64,000 bases of DNA, from assembly GCA_014075275.1 (NCBI GenBank), contig CP046179.1, positions 815,932 to 879,931 of the forward strand, given 5' to 3'. Positions within the stretch are counted from its first letter, which is position 1, and every line of letters starts with the position of its first letter. The DNA comes from Boseongicola sp. (lineage in GTDB: Bacteria > Pseudomonadota > Alphaproteobacteria > Rhodobacterales > Rhodobacteraceae). This document shows, piece after piece, positions 17,731-27,157 of this stretch. The translations under genes were made by a program, and so were the position numbers. The notes below the pieces were generated by a model, which searched no databases, was not told the origin of the DNA, and was given only the letters and a program-made list of their open reading frames with translations.

Positions 17731-19018
17731 CTCTAGCTGCCTTGATGTATTTCAACGGGTTGACGGGTTTACCGCCGACGCGCACTTCATAGTGGAGGTG
17801 GGTGCCCGTCGACCGTCCGGTATTCCCCATATCACCGATGCGTTCGCCGCGCGAGACCCTTTGACCGACCTTTACGCGGATTCTGTTCAGGTGTGCGTAT
17901 CGGGTTTCAAAGCCGAAATCATGCCGTATCTTGATGAGGTTACCATATCCGCCCTGTCTGCCGGCATGGACCACAACACCGTCCGCAGTTGAATGGATGG
18001 CCGTGCCGCGAGAACCCGCCCAATCGTGACCTTCGTGCATCCGTCCCCAGCGCGGACCGAATCCCGACGTCGAGCGATATGTTCCCTTCACCGGGAACCC
18101 AAATGGCAGTTTTTCGGCAGCAATCCGGTAGAGATTAAGCTCGTCGAGTTGTTTCAGGACTTCGTTGGCCCGATTGGTCATCGGGTCGGTTTCTGCATCT
18201 TCATCTGTGGTAAAACTAATAGGCGTTAACGGGCCGCCCTGACCGGAATAACTGCGGCGAACCTGATCGAGGATGCTTTCAGTTGGCAACCCGACAGAAG
18301 AGAACATGTTGTCGATGGGTTCGAGCGAGGTTGTGACCGCATCTTCGATCTGGCTGAAAATTCGCTCATTACGCTCGGCTTCCAGGCGTGCATCCATGGC
18401 AATACGGTCCAGGGCGTTTTCGGCCTCGTTCACGTAGTTGTCCATCTTGTCACGATCCTGGGCAAGATCGCCTAGCGCAGTAGTGACAAATCCAAGAGTT
18501 GATTCAAGGTCCGCCAACCGTGTGGTATCCGGGCGTGCCGCTTCAGTTTCGGCCAGCTGGGCCACAAGGTCTTCGTTTTCTGTGCGGGCTGCATCGCGTT
18601 CCTGCATGGCCACGCGCAAAGTTGATTGCACGACATCAAGGCCGATTTCCAATTCGTGCAGCCGGTCTTCAGAGGCTAACAGGCGGGATTGCATCGCGGA
18701 AACTTCACCCAAAGCGACTGAGAACCGGTCTTGCGCTTGAGAGGCTTCGCGTGCACGCGCATCGCGTTCTTGTGCAATCGTGTTCAGGCGGTTTTCGTAG
18801 ACGGCCTGTTCGCGCAATGCCTGTTCGCGCAAGTCACCGGCTCCTAGCGAGTGCATCAACAGAATCGCAGAAGAAATGATTGTCCAGCCGACCAGCAGAG
18901 CACTTCCGGTCAAGCCGACAAACTGCGTCATCGGGCTGAGGCGGATAAAGCGTGTTTCTGTATCTGACCGTAAAAATAGTCGCTGTTCGGGGAACGCGCG
19001 TTCAAACGACGCGCGCAT
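17720..19018 (-). CDS. Membrane-anchored M23 (LytM) peptidoglycan endopeptidase
   Basis: Periplasmic zinc endopeptidase cutting cross-links in peptidoglycan. It has 432 residues from ATG 19018: a short cytoplasmic N-terminus (FERAFPEQRLFLRSDTETR), one transmembrane helix (about 33-57), a long coiled coil (about 60-215) and a C-terminal M23 domain with the zinc-binding HEGHDW, an HAGRQGGYG strand and the HLHYEV motif, all residues of an active LytM enzyme. In-frame codons up to 19153 exist but lack conservation and a ribosome binding site, so I read them as leader sequence. It is 11 bases overlapped with bactofilin and should be translated in the same transcript. A true enzyme rather than an EnvC/NlpD-type activator, judging by intact ligands. 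Confidence 0.92.
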   Translation of the reverse strand: MRASFERAFPEQRLFLRSDTETRFIRLSPMTQFVGLTGSALLVGWTIISSAILLMHSLGAGDLREQALREQAVYENRLNTIAQERDARAREASQAQDRFSVALGEVSAMQSRLLASEDRLHELEIGLDVVQSTLRVAMQERDAARTENEDLVAQLAETEAARPDTTRLADLESTLGFVTTALGDLAQDRDKMDNYVNEAENALDRIAMDARLEAERNERIFSQIEDAVTTSLEPIDNMFSSVGLPTESILDQVRRSYSGQGGPLTPISFTTDEDAETDPMTNRANEVLKQLDELNLYRIAAEKLPFGFPVKGTYRSTSGFGPRWGRMHEGHDWAGSRGTAIHSTADGVVVHAGRQGGYGNLIKIRHDFGFETRYAHLNRIRVKVGQRVSRGERIGDMGNTGRSTGTHLHYEVRVGGKPVNPLKYIKAARDVF

Positions 19019-19196
19019 TTTAATCGCCCATGGCTGCTTCAAGGTATCGTCCCGTATTTTGTCCCGTCGAGGCAGACCTTCCCCAGGTGCTGCTCGCAGA
19101 TTGTTAACGGTTAGGGAAAAATCTGGCAACCTTGGGCAGGTCAGCTGCGTCAAACCGGCTGTGATGAGCGATAGTTTGGCAGCTTTCTGCCGAAAA

Positions 19197-20006
19197 TCAG
19201 TTGGATTCCGTTAATGGCCAGTAAAAATCGGGTGGCAATCCGGCTTCGGCACGCTTTTCTTCGTTAAACGGTGGTTTCAGGGTGCTGTGGAAATACCGGC
19301 GCACTAAATCGTGGAAAACGGGCTTGGGATCGAGGTTGTGGCGTCCGCACAAGAAGTGAAACCACTTCGAGCCGTAGGCCACGTGCCCGACTTCTTCGGC
19401 GTAGATAGTTTCCAGCGCTGCGACCGATTGCGCATCTTTTGCCTGCTTGAATATCTTGATCATCCCCGGGGTCACATCCAGGCCGCGTGCTTCGAGAACC
19501 ATTGGAACAACGGCGAGGCGGCCCATGATGTCATCCATTGTATCTTCGGCCGCGCGCCACATGCCCGCGTGCGCCGGAAGGGCGCCGTAGTGGCTGCCAT
19601 GTGCCTCAAGACAGTCGCACATCAGGTTGAAATGTTTTGATTCTTCGTCCGCGGCGCGCACCCAGTCGTCGTAATAGCCGATGGGCATATTAATGTCATC
19701 AAAGCGCGCGATGAGATCCCAATGAAGATCAACGGCGTTTAACTCGATATGGGCAACAGCATGAAGCAAGGCGATACGACCGTCCGGCGAACCGGGTTTG
19801 CGCCTTGGAACATCGCGCGGCGACAGGAGTTCGGGCTTTTCCGGACGGGCCGGAAAATCTGGGGGTGTTGCCTCGCCGATATTGGGCGGTTCATCTGCGT
19901 CGCGGGCGGCGAACCAATTTCGAGCGAATTCTCGGCTGAGCGCGGTTTTCTCTCGTCCATCGGCTGTCGTGAGTACCTCGACGGCCATTTCGCGCAGAGT
20001 GATCAT
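19197..20006 (-). CDS. DUF455 ferritin-like protein
   Basis: Predicted four-helix diiron protein of 269 residues, function unknown. Iron-binding motifs typical of ferritin-like proteins are visible: HIELNAVDLHWDL (about 90-102), ADEESKHFNLM with E-x-x-H (about 121-131), and ETIYAEEVGHVAYG with a second E-E-x-x-H (about 199-212). Members of this family have been likened to MiaE-type hydroxylases, but no substrate is established. ATG 20006 overlaps the stop of the peroxiredoxin gene by four bases (ATGA), so the two are translationally coupled, which fits a redox or iron-related role. Confidence 0.88.
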   Translation of the reverse strand: MITLREMAVEVLTTADGREKTALSREFARNWFAARDADEPPNIGEATPPDFPARPEKPELLSPRDVPRRKPGSPDGRIALLHAVAHIELNAVDLHWDLIARFDDINMPIGYYDDWVRAADEESKHFNLMCDCLEAHGSHYGALPAHAGMWRAAEDTMDDIMGRLAVVPMVLEARGLDVTPGMIKIFKQAKDAQSVAALETIYAEEVGHVAYGSKWFHFLCGRHNLDPKPVFHDLVRRYFHSTLKPPFNEEKRAEAGLPPDFYWPLTESN

Positions 20007-20464
20007 AGGGCTTTTACCGCGTCCAGCACGGCTTCCGCGTGGCCCGGGACTTTGACCTTTCGCCATTCGTTCACAACAGTTCCGTCGCTTGCGATTAGGA
20101 AAGTGGTCCGTTCGATGCCCATGAATTTACGGCCATACATTTGTTTCTTGACCCAAACACCGAAACGCTCGCAGGTATCGCCGTCTGCATCCGAGGCCAG
20201 CATGACGTCCAGATCGTGTTTGGCGATGAAATTGTCGTGCTTTTTTATGCTGTCTTTCGACACGCCAATGATAACAGTGCCAAGTGCCGCAAAGTCATCT
20301 TTGAGATCAGTGAATGAGATTGCTTCCTTTGTGCAGCCGCCCGTGTCATCGCGCGGGTAAAAGTAGAGCACAACTGGACCGGTGCGGAACTCTGACAGAG
20401 TAATCTCTGTTCCACCATCGCGTGGAAGCGTGAAATTTGGGGCGGGCTGGCCAACAAGGGACAA
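20003..20464 (-). CDS. bcp: Peroxiredoxin, BCP/PrxQ type
   Basis: Thiol peroxidase reducing hydroperoxides in the cytoplasm. About 153 residues with the thioredoxin-like core, YFYPRDDTGGCTKEA around the peroxidatic cysteine, and the conserved arginine in GIERTTFLI. The resolving cysteine that usually follows five residues later (CxxxxC) is replaced by serine/isoleucine (CTKEAIS); another cysteine occurs in DTCERFG, so resolution may be intermolecular or by that residue. Start is TTG 20464 with GGAG at spacing 8; TTG 20470 leaves only 2 bases. Coupled by ATGA overlap to the DUF455 gene and divergent from the AsmA-like gene. Confidence 0.92.
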   Translation of the reverse strand: MSLVGQPAPNFTLPRDGGTEITLSEFRTGPVVLYFYPRDDTGGCTKEAISFTDLKDDFAALGTVIIGVSKDSIKKHDNFIAKHDLDVMLASDADGDTCERFGVWVKKQMYGRKFMGIERTTFLIASDGTVVNEWRKVKVPGHAEAVLDAVKAL

Positions 20465-20566
20465 TGGCAATACTCCATGTTGCGGGGATGTGTCACAAAT
20501 GCCTGTTGGGTTTTAGTGCGGTTCGAAAGAGAATACAGCCCAATTAGAGATTTTTTGCCGGTTCAC

Positions 20567-23500
20567 ATGTCAGACGATGCAGAAAAAGTGACGGAAGACG
20601 AGGCCCCGACGAATGATCGGCGGGAGCAGCGCGTGCGGCGTCGCTGGTTGGGCGTGGGTGTCGTCTTTCGACTGACACTTGCGGCGCTTTTGATTTTTGT
20701 TGCGGGTTTGGCTTTAACGGGTCGATCTGTGCCGGTGCCGTATTGGGCCGAAGAACGAATTTCGACATCCTTTAATGATCGTTTAACCGGCGAAGCGGTG
20801 ACGCTGGGTGAAATCGAGATGTTGATTGAAGATGGGGCGCCGGTTGCCCGCTTTCGCGACGTGTCGATTGGAAATCCGGGCGGCGGCGCGGTTGCATTTC
20901 TGAACGAGGTTAAGGCGCGTGTTTCGCTTGGTGAACTGCTGCGCGGTCGTTTGTCGCCTGAGCGCATTCAATTGAACGGTGCCCAAGTGACCATCCGCCG
21001 TGCCGCCAACGGTGATTTTTCAATTGTGACATCGGCTGCTGCTGAAGCGGAAACTCAGAGTTTGCCTGACCTTTTGGGGACGCTGGATGGTTTTCTGGCC
21101 AGTGATGCTTTGCGATCTATTCGAGAAGTTTCGGCAACCGCAGTGATCCTGACCGTCGAAGACGCCCGCAGCGGGCGCATCTGGCAGGCGACCAACGCAA
21201 ATCTGAACGTCCGACGTGACAATGACGGGTTGACCATGTTCCTGGCCTCGGACGTTTTTAACGGAACAGATGAGGTCGCCGAAGTTCAGATCTCATTTGG
21301 ATTTGACCATACTTCAAAGGATACATCGGTAGATATCCAGGTGGCCGAGATGCCCGCGGCAGATATTGCCATCCAGTCACCGGTTCTTGCCTGGTTGTCG
21401 TTGCTGGATGCGCCATTGTCTGGGGCTGTTCAGGCCGAATTTGATGGTGTCGAGGGGCTGACGTCATTGGCCGGTTCATTGGATATTGAGGCCGGGTCTC
21501 TTAATCCTGTTGAGGGCTCTGAACCCTTGATGTTTGAGGTTGCGACAGCGGCATTTACGTATGACCCGGACCGGCAGCGTCTGGATTTCACCGAGTTGAG
21601 TGTGGCTTCGGAGCGGCTGACGGCAGATGCGACGGGGCATACATATTTGAGCGAAATCGATGGTGGGTGGCCAGGCGCATATGTCGGTCAGCTGATCGTC
21701 AGCGAAGCACAGTTTACGGACACATCCTTTTTCGAAGCGCCGGTGCAGATGGAAGATGTTCGGACCGATCTGCGGCTGCGATTGGACCCGTTTTCTGTGG
21801 AGTTGGCCCAGATCGCAGTGTCGGATGGAATTGGCGGAACGATATACGGATCGGGAAATATAGAGGCACGCAAAGAGGGCTGGAGTGTAGCTATCGATCT
21901 TGAGGCAGACGTGATCTCGCCCGAGAAAGTGTTCGAGTTCTGGCCGGTAACAGAGTCTCTGCTGACCCGGACGTGGCTTAAGCGGAATGTATTGCAGGGG
22001 CGTTTGACCGATGTTTTCGGTGCTTTCCGCCTGCTTCCGGGCAGTAAACCTGATTTTGGACTTAGCTTTGAATTTGAAGATGGTGTTGTCAGGTTCATGG
22101 ATCACATGCCGCATATCACCGGTGGTGCGGGGCGTGGCAGTCTTGGGAACAAGGCATTTGGTTTTGTGATGACGGAAGGCGTTATTGAAGCGGCTGAGGG
22201 TGGTCGGTTAGATGGCGCCGGGTCAGTGCTGACCGTCCGTGATGTTCGATTAAAACCTGCACTTGGTGAGTTTGAAATTCGGGCACACGGACCTTTGCAA
22301 GCCGCCTTTTCGGTTCTGAACAATCGACCAATCAATTTATTGGAGCGTGCTGGACGCCCCATCGATTTCGCCCGTGCCAACGCAGATATTTCTGTCGATC
22401 TTGCCGTTCCTTTGAAGAGAAAAGTGGCGCGCGCCGAAGTCGCTTATGACGTCAAGGCCCGCCTGGGCAACGTGAGCTCGGATCAGGTTGTTCCAGGACG
22501 ATCCGTCACTGCAAGAGAGCTGCGATTGACGGCGAATAGTGAAGCCATCAGAATTTCGGGTCCGATGGCTTTGGACGGTGTGCCTATGAACGCGGACTGG
22601 CGACAAGACGTGTCAGTTCCAAATGGAGACGCCCAGATTACCGGAACGGTGGCTTTGTCACAGGACACGCTCGTCGCGTTTGGCGTATCGCTACCGGATG
22701 GGATGGTTTCCGGGCGCGGTGAAGGCAGATTTGACGTCGCACTTCCCGCCGAGGGAACCCCGCAACTGTCCGTGCAATCAGATTTGGTGGGTCTTGGATT
22801 GCGAGTCGATGCTCTGGATTGGTTGAAATCCGCTTCGGAGGTTGGTGGGTTGGAACTGGACGTTTCACTTGGCGAAACTCCCGAACTGGAAAGCATGGCG
22901 TTTTCGGCGCCTGGCCTGGCATTTGATGGGCAGGTTCAGATTAATGAAGGTGGCGGTTTGGGAGATGCCGTTTTCGATCGTGTGCGCGTGGGCAATTGGC
23001 TGGATGCGAGTGTTCGTCTGACGCCTCGTGGCGAAGGGTTGACGCCAGCGATCTCAATCGAGGGCGGGCAGTTCGATCTGCGAGAATATCCGCGGGGGCA
23101 GGGTGCTGGAGCCGGTGGTCGAGATCGTGCACCAATTGATATCAATCTCGAGACCATGATCGTTTCGGATGACATCGTTTTGGCACCATTCGTTGGGCAA
23201 ATTGATGCTGGTCAGGCCGGACTTTCAGGAGCGTTCGAAGCGCGGTTGAAAGGACAGACTTTGGTTCGTGGCACCCTTGCGACCACAAATGCAGGCACGG
23301 GTGTTCGGCTTCAATCTGCTGATGCGGGGGGTGTTTTGCGTGATGCTGGTGTCACTGAAAATGCTCGGGGGGGCACAATGGACATTGTGCTGACCCCTGT
23401 TGTCGGGACGCCATCCGGTAACTACGACGGTCAGTTTTTGATCGAAGATATCCGGTTGCAAGAGGCACCGGCGATGGCGGCGTTGTTGGATGCCCTAAGT

Positions 23501-23869
23501 GTAGTGGGGCTTTTGAACCAATTATCTGGTCCCGGCATACTATTTGACGTTGTCGACGGAAATTTCAGGTTGACCCCGGACACGCTGGTATTGCGCGATG
23601 CCGCAGCTGTTGGGGTTTCGATGGGAATATCAGCCGAAGGTATTTATGGCTTGGAGTCCAAACAAATGGACATTGCTGGTGTGATCTCACCGGTTTATTT
23701 TGTGAATGCCATCGGACGAGTGATTTCAAGGCGCGGCGAAGGGTTGTTCGGGTTCAACTATCGAATGACAGGACCGGCCAGCGCTCCGGTTGTAAGTGTG
23801 AACCCACTGTCGGTTCTGACGCCGGGGTTCTTGCGCGATATTTTTCGGCGACGGTCGCCTGTGGAATGA
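20567..23869 (+). CDS. AsmA/YhdP-like outer-membrane lipid homeostasis protein (DUF3971)
   Basis: Large envelope protein of 1100 residues. A positively charged N-terminus (REQRVRRRW) precedes one transmembrane segment (about 25-46); the rest is periplasmic, beta-rich, with a DUF3971-like middle and an AsmA-like C-terminal region (about 985-1080, [16 protein letters not shown]). Family members (YhdP, TamB, AsmA) form hydrophobic grooves that move phospholipids toward the outer membrane; that role is inferred here from architecture. ATG 20567 has no good ribosome binding site but is followed by the natural N-terminus MSDDAEK. It is five bases upstream of queA, so likely the same operon. Confidence 0.85.
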   Translation: MSDDAEKVTEDEAPTNDRREQRVRRRWLGVGVVFRLTLAALLIFVAGLALTGRSVPVPYWAEERISTSFNDRLTGEAVTLGEIEMLIEDGAPVARFRDVSIGNPGGGAVAFLNEVKARVSLGELLRGRLSPERIQLNGAQVTIRRAANGDFSIVTSAAAEAETQSLPDLLGTLDGFLASDALRSIREVSATAVILTVEDARSGRIWQATNANLNVRRDNDGLTMFLASDVFNGTDEVAEVQISFGFDHTSKDTSVDIQVAEMPAADIAIQSPVLAWLSLLDAPLSGAVQAEFDGVEGLTSLAGSLDIEAGSLNPVEGSEPLMFEVATAAFTYDPDRQRLDFTELSVASERLTADATGHTYLSEIDGGWPGAYVGQLIVSEAQFTDTSFFEAPVQMEDVRTDLRLRLDPFSVELAQIAVSDGIGGTIYGSGNIEARKEGWSVAIDLEADVISPEKVFEFWPVTESLLTRTWLKRNVLQGRLTDVFGAFRLLPGSKPDFGLSFEFEDGVVRFMDHMPHITGGAGRGSLGNKAFGFVMTEGVIEAAEGGRLDGAGSVLTVRDVRLKPALGEFEIRAHGPLQAAFSVLNNRPINLLERAGRPIDFARANADISVDLAVPLKRKVARAEVAYDVKARLGNVSSDQVVPGRSVTARELRLTANSEAIRISGPMALDGVPMNADWRQDVSVPNGDAQITGTVALSQDTLVAFGVSLPDGMVSGRGEGRFDVALPAEGTPQLSVQSDLVGLGLRVDALDWLKSASEVGGLELDVSLGETPELESMAFSAPGLAFDGQVQINEGGGLGDAVFDRVRVGNWLDASVRLTPRGEGLTPAISIEGGQFDLREYPRGQGAGAGGRDRAPIDINLETMIVSDDIVLAPFVGQIDAGQAGLSGAFEARLKGQTLVRGTLATTNAGTGVRLQSADAGGVLRDAGVTENARGGTMDIVLTPVVGTPSGNYDGQFLIEDIRLQEAPAMAALLDALSVVGLLNQLSGPGILFDVVDGNFRLTPDTLVLRDAAAVGVSMGISAEGIYGLESKQMDIAGVISPVYFVNAIGRVISRRGEGLFGFNYRMTGPASAPVVSVNPLSVLTPGFLRDIFRRRSPVE

Positions 23870-23873
23870 TTTT

Positions 23874-24929
23874 ATGAAGCTTTCAGATTTTGACTTTGAT
23901 CTGCCAGAGCGGCTGATTGCGACCAGGCCTGCGCAGCCGCGCTCGTCTTCGCGTTTATTGGTTGTGCGTCCAGATAGGCTCGAAGATGCGCGTGTTATTG
24001 ATCTTGCGTCCTTTTTGAACCCGGGTGATCGATTGGTGTTGAATGACACGAAAGTCATTCCGGCTCGTCTTTCTGGTGTGCGCAAGAGGAGCGGAATTGA
24101 AGGCGTGACCGAAGCCCGAATTGAAGCAACCTTGTTGGATCCTTTGCCGAGCGGTGAATGGTTGGCCCTTTTAAAGCCCTTGAGAAAGGTGCGTGACGGC
24201 GAAGTGATATTGTTTGGTGCAGGATTGAATGCGGAGGTCATCGGCCGTTCTGATGGTACTGCGCAGTTGCGTTTCAATTTGCACGGCGACGCATTTGACA
24301 CGGCATTGGCAGAGGCTGGGGCAATGCCGCTGCCCCCCTACATCGAAGCGCTGAGGAAGGCCGATGCGCGAGACAAGGTTGATTATCAAACTATCTGGGC
24401 GCGGGCGAGCGGTGCCGTCGCGGCACCAACTGCATCGCTGCATTTCGATGAGGCGTTAATGGCGTCACTTAAAGACCGTGGCATCGAAATAACGTTTGTT
24501 ACATTGCATGTCGGGGCAGGCACGTTTCTGCCAGTAAAGGTGGACGACGTGCGTGAACACAAGATGCACGCCGAACGCGGCGAGATCACCGACCGCGCAG
24601 CACATGAAATTAAAGCAACCAAAGCTGCCGGTGGACGTATCATCCCGGTCGGTACTACCGCTCTGCGTCTGTTGGAATCGGCCGTGGATGAGAGAGGAGT
24701 GCTGGCGGAGTGGTCTGGTGCGACCGACATTTTCATAACGCCAGGATTTCAATTCAAAGTGGCCGATGCTCTTATGACCAACTTTCACCTGCCGAAATCC
24801 ACTCTGATGATGCTGGTGTCGGCGTTTATTGGCCGAGAACGCATCAGGCAGGCCTACGCCCACGCAATTGGTGAGAATTATCGCTTTTTTTCCTATGGCG
24901 ATGCCTCGTTACTTCTGCCAAAGGGCTAA
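23874..24929 (+). CDS. queA: S-adenosylmethionine:tRNA ribosyltransferase-isomerase
   Basis: Transfers and isomerises the ribosyl part of SAM to preQ1-tRNA, giving epoxyqueuosine in GUN anticodons. It has 351 residues, the usual family length. The conserved N-terminus [34 protein letters not shown] (about 54-67), the [12 protein letters not shown] motif (about 206-217) and the C-terminal [16 protein letters not shown] are all present. It follows the AsmA-like gene after four bases. No other queuosine gene is in the window. Confidence 0.97.
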   Translation: MKLSDFDFDLPERLIATRPAQPRSSSRLLVVRPDRLEDARVIDLASFLNPGDRLVLNDTKVIPARLSGVRKRSGIEGVTEARIEATLLDPLPSGEWLALLKPLRKVRDGEVILFGAGLNAEVIGRSDGTAQLRFNLHGDAFDTALAEAGAMPLPPYIEALRKADARDKVDYQTIWARASGAVAAPTASLHFDEALMASLKDRGIEITFVTLHVGAGTFLPVKVDDVREHKMHAERGEITDRAAHEIKATKAAGGRIIPVGTTALRLLESAVDERGVLAEWSGATDIFITPGFQFKVADALMTNFHLPKSTLMMLVSAFIGRERIRQAYAHAIGENYRFFSYGDASLLLPKG

Positions 24930-25014
24930 AAAACGACCTTGTGTGAGTCGCATCAGAGCGCGTCGATACATCGATAAAGGCGTAGAGGCAGATTTAGGCA
25001 TCGTGGAGTAGACC

Positions 25015-26313
25015 ATGTTACAGGTTCTTGGCAGCGCCTGGGCGCTATTGATTGGAATATTTCTGCTGATGATCGGTAATGGCCTTCAGGGCTCGCTGAT
25101 CGGTATTCGCGGGGCGATTGAGAACTTCTCGACGGCTGAATTGTCGGTCATTACATCCGCGTATTTTGCTGGGTTCCTGTTTGGCTCGAAACTTGCGCCC
25201 GAACTGATCCGGCGGGTTGGCCATGTCCGGGTTTTTGCGGCACTTGGCTCGTTAGTTTCGGCTGTATTGATCCTTTATCCAACAGTGACAGAGCCCTGGG
25301 CGTGGATCGTGCTGCGCGTTATTTTTGGATTCTCATTTTCGGGCCTTTATGTGACTGCGGAAAGCTGGCTGAACAACGCATCAGAAAACAAGAACCGAGG
25401 TAAAGCGTTGTCGCTCTATGTGATTGCGCAAATGGCCGGCATTGTTACAGCGCAAGGTCTGCTGAACGTGGCAGATCCGGCAGGTTATGTGCTGTTTATC
25501 ATTCCATCCGTTTTGGTTTCGCTTTCGTTCGCGCCGATTTTGCTGACTGTCACAGCAACACCGGCATTCGAAACCACGAAACCGATGAGTTTGATTGAAT
25601 TGTATCGAATTTCCCCGCTTGGATTTATCGGCCTGTTCCTTTTGGGCACTATTTTTGCCGCCCAGTTCGGAATGTCTTCGGTCTATGGCACCCAGGCTGG
25701 GTTTTCCGTTGCTGAAATCTCGGCTTTTGTGTCGGCAATCTTCTTAGGTGGCTTGCTGATGCAGTATCCAATCGGTTGGCTGAGTGACCGTATGGATCGG
25801 CGGATCCTGATTTGCGCTGCGGCAGTTACCGGTGGCTTTGCCGGAATTGTCGGATGGATGTCCGGTGACCAATATGAAGTGGTGTTGATCGTCGCATTTG
25901 TATTGGGGGGCGTTTCAAACCCGCTGTATGCGCTGCTGCTGGCCTATACCAATGATTACCTTTCCAGCGAGGACATGGCGGCGGCTTCCGGCGGCTTGTT
26001 GTTCGTGAACGGTTGCGGTGCTGTATTGGGCCCAATCCTGACCGGTTGGATGATGACCGAAATCGGACCAGGTGGGTTCTGGATATATCTGTCGCTGTTC
26101 ATGTTCCTGATGGCGGCTTATGCGGGCTATCGGATGACACAGCGCCGGTCGCTTTATGCTGAGGAAAGTGACTATGACGCGGTCCCCTACGCGCCCCTAC
26201 CGATGACTGTCACATCGGTCGCAGTTGAGGCAGCGCAGGAATACTATGCTGAAAATGTCGACACTGGCGAAGAAGAATCCGATGACGACACAGAAGTGTT
26301 TGATCGAGAATGA
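25015..26313 (+). CDS. MFS transporter, YcaD-like
   Basis: Inner-membrane transporter of 432 residues with 12 predicted transmembrane helices and an acidic cytoplasmic C-tail (about 385-432) rich in Glu/Asp. The N-terminal domain reads GNGLQGSLIGIRG and ITSAYFAGFLFGSKLAPELI, features of the YcaD group; the loop 8-9 motif A appears as IGWLSDRMDRR. ATG 25015 has GTGGAG seven bases upstream. It lies between queA and the DUF924 gene without obvious functional partners. Substrate unknown. Confidence 0.88.
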   Translation: MLQVLGSAWALLIGIFLLMIGNGLQGSLIGIRGAIENFSTAELSVITSAYFAGFLFGSKLAPELIRRVGHVRVFAALGSLVSAVLILYPTVTEPWAWIVLRVIFGFSFSGLYVTAESWLNNASENKNRGKALSLYVIAQMAGIVTAQGLLNVADPAGYVLFIIPSVLVSLSFAPILLTVTATPAFETTKPMSLIELYRISPLGFIGLFLLGTIFAAQFGMSSVYGTQAGFSVAEISAFVSAIFLGGLLMQYPIGWLSDRMDRRILICAAAVTGGFAGIVGWMSGDQYEVVLIVAFVLGGVSNPLYALLLAYTNDYLSSEDMAAASGGLLFVNGCGAVLGPILTGWMMTEIGPGGFWIYLSLFMFLMAAYAGYRMTQRRSLYAEESDYDAVPYAPLPMTVTSVAVEAAQEYYAENVDTGEEESDDDTEVFDRE

Positions 26314-26370
26314 AGATATTGTAACGATTCGTTTGCGGGGGAGTAAAACGGGTGGACGGGAACTGGTGTA

Positions 26371-26955
26371 ATGGCAAACCCTGAAGACATATTAAGCTTT
26401 TGGTTGGACGAGTGTTCGCCAAAGGACTGGTACATGGGCGGCAACGAATTGGACGAAAAAATTCGCGACCGTTTCGAGGATGCATACAATCGTGCAAAAG
26501 AGGGATCATTGTCGCTTTGGTTGACGTATCCTTCAGGCACTTTGGCCTACATAATCTTGTTAGATCAGTTCGCGCGGAACATGTTTCGTGGATCAAGCAA
26601 GGCGTTTGAAGCCGACAAACTGGCCCGCGCAGCGGCTAAAGCGGCGATTGCGAGAGGCTGGGACGTTAAGATCGACGAACCGGCGCGGCAATTCTTCTAT
26701 GTGCCGCTGATGCATTCAGAGTGTCTGGTGGATCAGGATCGAGCGGTTCGCCTGTTTATGACGCGGATGCCGGAGGGCGGCGAACGAAACTTGCTGTATG
26801 CGAAAGCACATCGTGAAGTGATCCGGCAGTTCGGGCGGTTCCCGTATCGGAACGAAGCGCTTGGGCGCGTCTGTCAGGCAGGAGAATCCGATTATCTTAA
26901 AGCTGGCGGATACGGCTACACAATCGAAACGTTGAAAGCCAAGACTGCCGCGTAA
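26371..26955 (+). CDS. DUF924 family protein
   Basis: Uncharacterised cytoplasmic helical protein of 194 residues with the family signatures: ILSFWLDE near residues 7-14, the LILLDQFARNMFRGS-like segment near 61-76, FFYVPLMHSECLVDQ near 107-121 and FGRFPYRNEALGR near 153-165. The fold is TPR-like. It is followed by a good terminator at 27020-27046, so its transcript ends before lpdA. No function can be assigned. Confidence 0.9.
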   Translation: MANPEDILSFWLDECSPKDWYMGGNELDEKIRDRFEDAYNRAKEGSLSLWLTYPSGTLAYIILLDQFARNMFRGSSKAFEADKLARAAAKAAIARGWDVKIDEPARQFFYVPLMHSECLVDQDRAVRLFMTRMPEGGERNLLYAKAHREVIRQFGRFPYRNEALGRVCQAGESDYLKAGGYGYTIETLKAKTAA

Positions 26956-27019
26956 CTGGCCTGTCGGCCGGTGGTCTGGTGCAACAGCACACATTCGATC
27001 GCATTAAATCAATCTGTTG

Positions 27020-27046
27020 AACGCGCCTACGGGCGCGTTTTGCTTT
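27020..27046 (+). terminator. Rho-independent terminator after DUF924 gene
   Basis: Eight-base stem AACGCGCC with a 4-base loop and complementary GGCGCGTT merging into a T-rich tract (TTTTGCTTT). It is 65 bases past the DUF924 stop. Confidence 0.75.
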
Positions 27047-27157
27047 GCGTGTCGCGGGTAACGGGATTGCGAATGCGTCAACGTCACACGGGTGACAATG
27101 CACTGGGAGTGTGGCAGATAGTTTAGCGTCAAACAATTTTCGCGCAGGAGCATTCTG

